DNA of 64,000 nucleotides from Rebecca billardiae RCC1528 (taxonomy: Eukaryota > Haptophyta). Both the position numbers and the translations under genes were made by a program. The stretch lies in assembly GCA_965240325.2 (NCBI GenBank), contig OZ251239.1, positions 806,001 to 870,000 on the forward strand. Reading direction: 5' to 3'. Below the pieces are notes generated by a model, which made no database searches, was not told where the DNA came from, and saw only the letters and a program-made list of their open reading frames with translations. Below, piece by piece: positions 61,398 through 64,000 of the stretch. The first letter of the stretch is position 1; the number at the start of each line of letters is the position of its first letter.

Positions 61398-63347
61398 TCA
61401 GCGGGCGGCGACGTTGCTGTCCTGCAGCGGCGGTCTGTGCGGCAGCGCCGCGGAGTCCGCGTCCGGCTCCGGTGGCGCGAACATCTCCGACGAGATGGGC
61501 ATGCGGCTCTTCTTGCGATCGCCCTTCTTGGACCTCCTCGTCGTGACGAAGCCAGGCCGCTCGAGCGGCAGCGGCGTCGTCGGCGGAGGCGGCGCATCCT
61601 CGGCGGGCGTGGCAGCGGTCGGCGCCGAGCGCGGCGGCGCCGCCGCGTCGGCGGCGGGCGGCTCGGCCGGCGGCGGCGCACCGCGGCCGGCGGGCGCGTC
61701 TCGCTCGGCGCCCGCGCCGCCCTCCGCGCCCTCCTCGAGCGCGGCGGCGAGGTTCTCCTCGAGCGCCGCCATGTTGAGCGAGAAGCGCACGTTGGCCTCG
61801 AGCGAGGCGCGCAGCGCGCTCGCCGCGGCCGCGCCGCCCTCGGCGCTGCCCTCGAGCACGAGCTCGTGGCGCAGGGCGCGCGCGAGCGCGCGCTCCTCCT
61901 GCGGGCTGGTTACGGGCACGTGCAGCAGCTGGCCCACGCTCCCCCTGCTCGGGGGCACCACGCCCGCCACCAGCGAGGGCGACGCGTAGCCCGGGAGCGA
62001 CACGCCGCGCGCGGCCGGCATCGCGCCGCGCGCGCCTCCGGCCGCGCCGGCGCTGCGGCCGACTGTGCTGCACGACGGCGCGACGGCCGTCGGCGGCGCG
62101 CGCCCGGGCAGCGCGTCGATCGCCGGGGCGTGCGACAAGCGGTCCGTGCTGCCCAGCGCCGGCTCCGCGCCGGCCGCGGCCGCGGCCGCGCGCTCGGCCG
62201 GCCGCGCACCCGGCGGCGGCGCGCTCGCGCGCGCCGACTCGGCGGCGGTCGGCGCGGGCGCGGACGAGAGGCGGAACGGCGGCGAGGCGAAGGAGGCGCG
62301 CTGCGAGGCGAGCCCGTACGCCAGCTGCGCGAGCTCCTGCAGCTGCGCGTCGAACCGGTCCTCGTGCTGCGAGAAGAAGGGCAGCTCGCGCAGCGCGCCC
62401 ACGGTCGGCCTGCGCGCGGGCTCCTTGTCGAGCAGCAGCTGCACGAGCTCGCGGAGCTCGTCCGAGTAGCCCTCGGGCAGCGCGGGCACCTGCGCGCGCA
62501 TGATGCACATCGCGAGCGCGGGGAGCGACTCCGCCTCGAACGGCTTCTTCAGCGCCGCCATCTCGAAGAGCAGCACGCCGAGCGACCACACGTCGGTGGG
62601 CAGCCCGTACGGCTTCGCCTCCACAATCTCGGGGCTCAGGTAGTACGGCGTGCCGATGCACGTGGAGGCGAAGCCGGCGGAGCCGCCGCTGGTCTCCTCG
62701 AGCACCTTCGCGATGCCAAAGTCGCACACCTTGATCAGCCCGCGCGTCGTGAGCAGCACGTTCGCCGCCTTGAGGTCGCGGTGCACGATGTGCCGCTCGT
62801 GGATGTAGTGCACCGCGCGCACGATCTGGATGAACCAGTCCATCACCACGTCCTCGTCCAGGGGGCTCTGCTGCTCGGCGCGCGCGCGGATCGCGTCGGC
62901 GAGCGAGCCGCCGTCCGCGTACTCCATCAGGATGTGCAGGCTGCCCATGTGGTGCCAGCTCCCGTAGTAGCGCGTCACGTTGGCGTGGTCGAGCTGCGCG
63001 AGCACCGTCACCTCCTTCATCACCGGGCCTGCGCGCGCGCGGGGCAGGCGCGAGGGGCGCCGGCCGGGGCGCGAAGGATGAGCGAGACGCTGCGCGCGCG
63101 CGCCGCGCGCAGCCCGCGCCCCGCGGCGCGCCCCGCGCGTGCCTGCGTCTCGCATCGAGTTCATCGGGATGATCTTGAGCACGCACTTGTGCCTGCGAGT
63201 CCGGTGCTCAACGAGCATCACGCGGCCCGACGCGCCGGAGCCGATGAGCCTGATCGTCTTGTACTGCGCCTCGAATGTCTCCGCGTCGTCGATCTGCTCG
63301 ACGGGCTCGAGCATCGAAATGCTGCCGCTGCGCCGAGGCAGCGCCAT
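61398..63347 (-). CDS. NEK-like serine/threonine protein kinase
   Basis: 611 aa from two exons, complement of 63143-63347 and 61398-63028. The intron (63029-63142, 114 bp) is a multiple of three without a stop, so the frame is also open if it is retained. Splicing joins MNSMRDAG to PVMKEVTVLAQLDHAN, restoring the spacing between the VAIK-type lysine (CVLKIIP) and the helix-C Glu. Other motifs are P-loop GSGASGRV, HRDLKAANVLL, DFGIAKV, GTPYYLSPE, DVWSLGVLLFEM and RRPTVGALRELPFF. NEK kinases act in cell cycle and cilia. The GC-AG splice form is inferred (donor GCACGC, acceptor CAG). The C-terminal 300 residues are Ala/Pro-rich with a short helix (SLEANVRFSLNMAALEENLA). The start MALPRRSG is preferred over an upstream Met at 63392. 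Confidence 0.85.
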   Translation of the reverse strand: MALPRRSGSISMLEPVEQIDDAETFEAQYKTIRLIGSGASGRVMLVEHRTRRHKCVLKIIPMNSMRDAGTRGARRGARAARGARAQRLAHPSRPGRRPSRLPRARAGPVMKEVTVLAQLDHANVTRYYGSWHHMGSLHILMEYADGGSLADAIRARAEQQSPLDEDVVMDWFIQIVRAVHYIHERHIVHRDLKAANVLLTTRGLIKVCDFGIAKVLEETSGGSAGFASTCIGTPYYLSPEIVEAKPYGLPTDVWSLGVLLFEMAALKKPFEAESLPALAMCIMRAQVPALPEGYSDELRELVQLLLDKEPARRPTVGALRELPFFSQHEDRFDAQLQELAQLAYGLASQRASFASPPFRLSSAPAPTAAESARASAPPPGARPAERAAAAAAGAEPALGSTDRLSHAPAIDALPGRAPPTAVAPSCSTVGRSAGAAGGARGAMPAARGVSLPGYASPSLVAGVVPPSRGSVGQLLHVPVTSPQEERALARALRHELVLEGSAEGGAAAASALRASLEANVRFSLNMAALEENLAAALEEGAEGGAGAERDAPAGRGAPPPAEPPAADAAAPPRSAPTAATPAEDAPPPPTTPLPLERPGFVTTRRSKKGDRKKSRMPISSEMFAPPEPDADSAALPHRPPLQDSNVAAR

Positions 63348-63517
63348 CTTGCTGGCGCGGAGGGGTTTTGAACCCCGCCGTCCCGCGCGCAAGCATGTAC
63401 CGTTTCATCACGCGTGGCCGGGGGCCTCCGGACGCGTCGCGGAATGATCGACGGCGACGAACCAGAAACGAGAAGGGAGAAAATCATGCTGCAGTACCGC
63501 CGAGCGCGGGCATCACG

Positions 63518-63671
63518 ATGGCGGACGAGATCGGCGACCTCGGACCAGTGCGCCTCGAGGCGGGCGGCGGGCGCACGTCATTCGTCAGCCTGCCGGCGTG
63601 GCTGGCCGCGCCGCTACTGCAGCAGAGCGCGGTGGCTTCGCTCGTCCTCCGCCTCGACCTCGCCCCGCCGC

Positions 63672-63705
<34 letters not shown>

Positions 63706-64000
63706 GGCGGCGGGCGGCGACGCGCCGTCGGCGCGCGGGCACGTGTACGTGGCGTGGATGGGCGACGTGAGCGAGGGCGTCTCGATCACGGTGCCGCTGC
63801 ACCTCGCCGAGTCGCTCGGCCTCGCCCTGCCCGTCGCCGACGCGTCCGTGCGCGTCGCGCACCTGCCCGCCGCCGCGGTGGTGCGCGTGGAGCCGTGCAG
63901 CGCGGACGACTGGGAGGTGCTGCACGCGCAGCCCGCGTACGTGGAGGCGGAGCTGCTCAACCAGCTGTGCGTCGTGCAGGCGGGGATGGACGTCTCCGTC
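63518..64000 (+). CDS. PEX1: Peroxisome biogenesis AAA ATPase PEX1, N-terminal part (3' partial)
   Basis: 161 codons from the Met at 63518 to the window end, open throughout. The N-terminal domain of PEX1 is recognisable: FVSLPAWLAAPLLQQ, then after a poly-Gly loop GHVYVAWMGDVSEGVSITVP, AESLGLALPVADASVRVAHL, and the second sub-domain VRVEPCSADDWEVLHAQPAY followed by VEAELLNQLCVVQAGM, which matches the family's VEPls.dDWEilElha..lE..LLnQir.V. This double-psi/beta-barrel domain precedes two AAA modules, expected beyond the window. PEX1 with PEX6 extracts the receptor PEX5 from the peroxisomal membrane. The poly-Gly insertion (63670-63705) comes from a GGC microsatellite. It is divergent from the NEK-like kinase with about 170 bp between starts. 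Confidence 0.85.

Noticed and set aside
63358-63400. tRNA T-arm-like sequence (GGGTTCAAAACCC on the minus strand)
   Set aside because: No matching acceptor, D-arm or anticodon arm at the right spacing; it lies in the 5' region of the NEK-like kinase gene.

Overview
This window is nuclear DNA from a GC-rich, intron-bearing unicellular eukaryote. The gene set includes a cycloartenol-type oxidosqualene cyclase, complex I NDUFS4, eIF2-beta, mRNA guanylyltransferase, PEX1, a KEG-like kinase and a DD3-3-like secreted protein. This set, the very high GC and the short GC-rich introns fit a marine microalga, most likely a haptophyte. That placement is inference. No organelle genes, bacterial operons, rRNA, confident tRNA or CRISPR array were seen.

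Layout, left to right. 1-2,248: 3' end of an ATG11/FIP200-type autophagy scaffold gene. 3.0-6.3 kb: a macro-domain protein, a ubiquitin/four-helix membrane protein fusion and an ERI1-like exonuclease. 6.38-9.82 kb: a foldback-type mobile element with 840-bp inverted arms and a 5-bp target duplication, sitting in the divergent promoter between the exonuclease and a PEP-mutase/isocitrate-lyase-family enzyme (9.86 kb). 12.9-17.0 kb: an UNC93-like transporter and a predicted myristoylated kinase with KEG-type repeats. 17.0-19.3 kb: gene-free, with a perfect 111-bp-arm palindrome and a MITE-like repeat. 19.3-24.6 kb: Gfo/Idh/MocA oxidoreductase, WD40 protein and TBC RabGAP. 24.6-27.3 kb: repeat debris and a long (TA)n. 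27.3-36.9 kb: DD3-3-like protein, capping guanylyltransferase, a small membrane protein and a large propeller/solenoid protein. 36.9-39.6 kb: a 745-bp direct duplication. 39.7-43.6 kb: cycloartenol synthase and NDUFS4, divergent. 43.6-49.6 kb: mobile-element territory with a small DPY30-like gene, a gag-like ORF with repeated 5' sequence, and tRNA-head-like units. 49.7-54.3 kb: a seven-exon (or more) TRF4/TUTase-like gene. 55.2-58.5 kb: eIF2-beta and an acidic membrane-anchored repeat protein. 58.5-61.4 kb: repeats and a transposase-like HTH fragment. 61.4-64.0 kb: a NEK-like kinase and the start of PEX1.

Genes are housekeeping-like and often divergent with short shared promoters. They alternate with lower-GC or repeat-filled gaps. 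The exon joins I could reconstruct preserve phase, and 14 of 18 inferred 5' splice sites read GTGCGC or GTGCGT instead of GTRAGT. Exon limits are inferred from reading frame, phase and family similarity, without transcripts.
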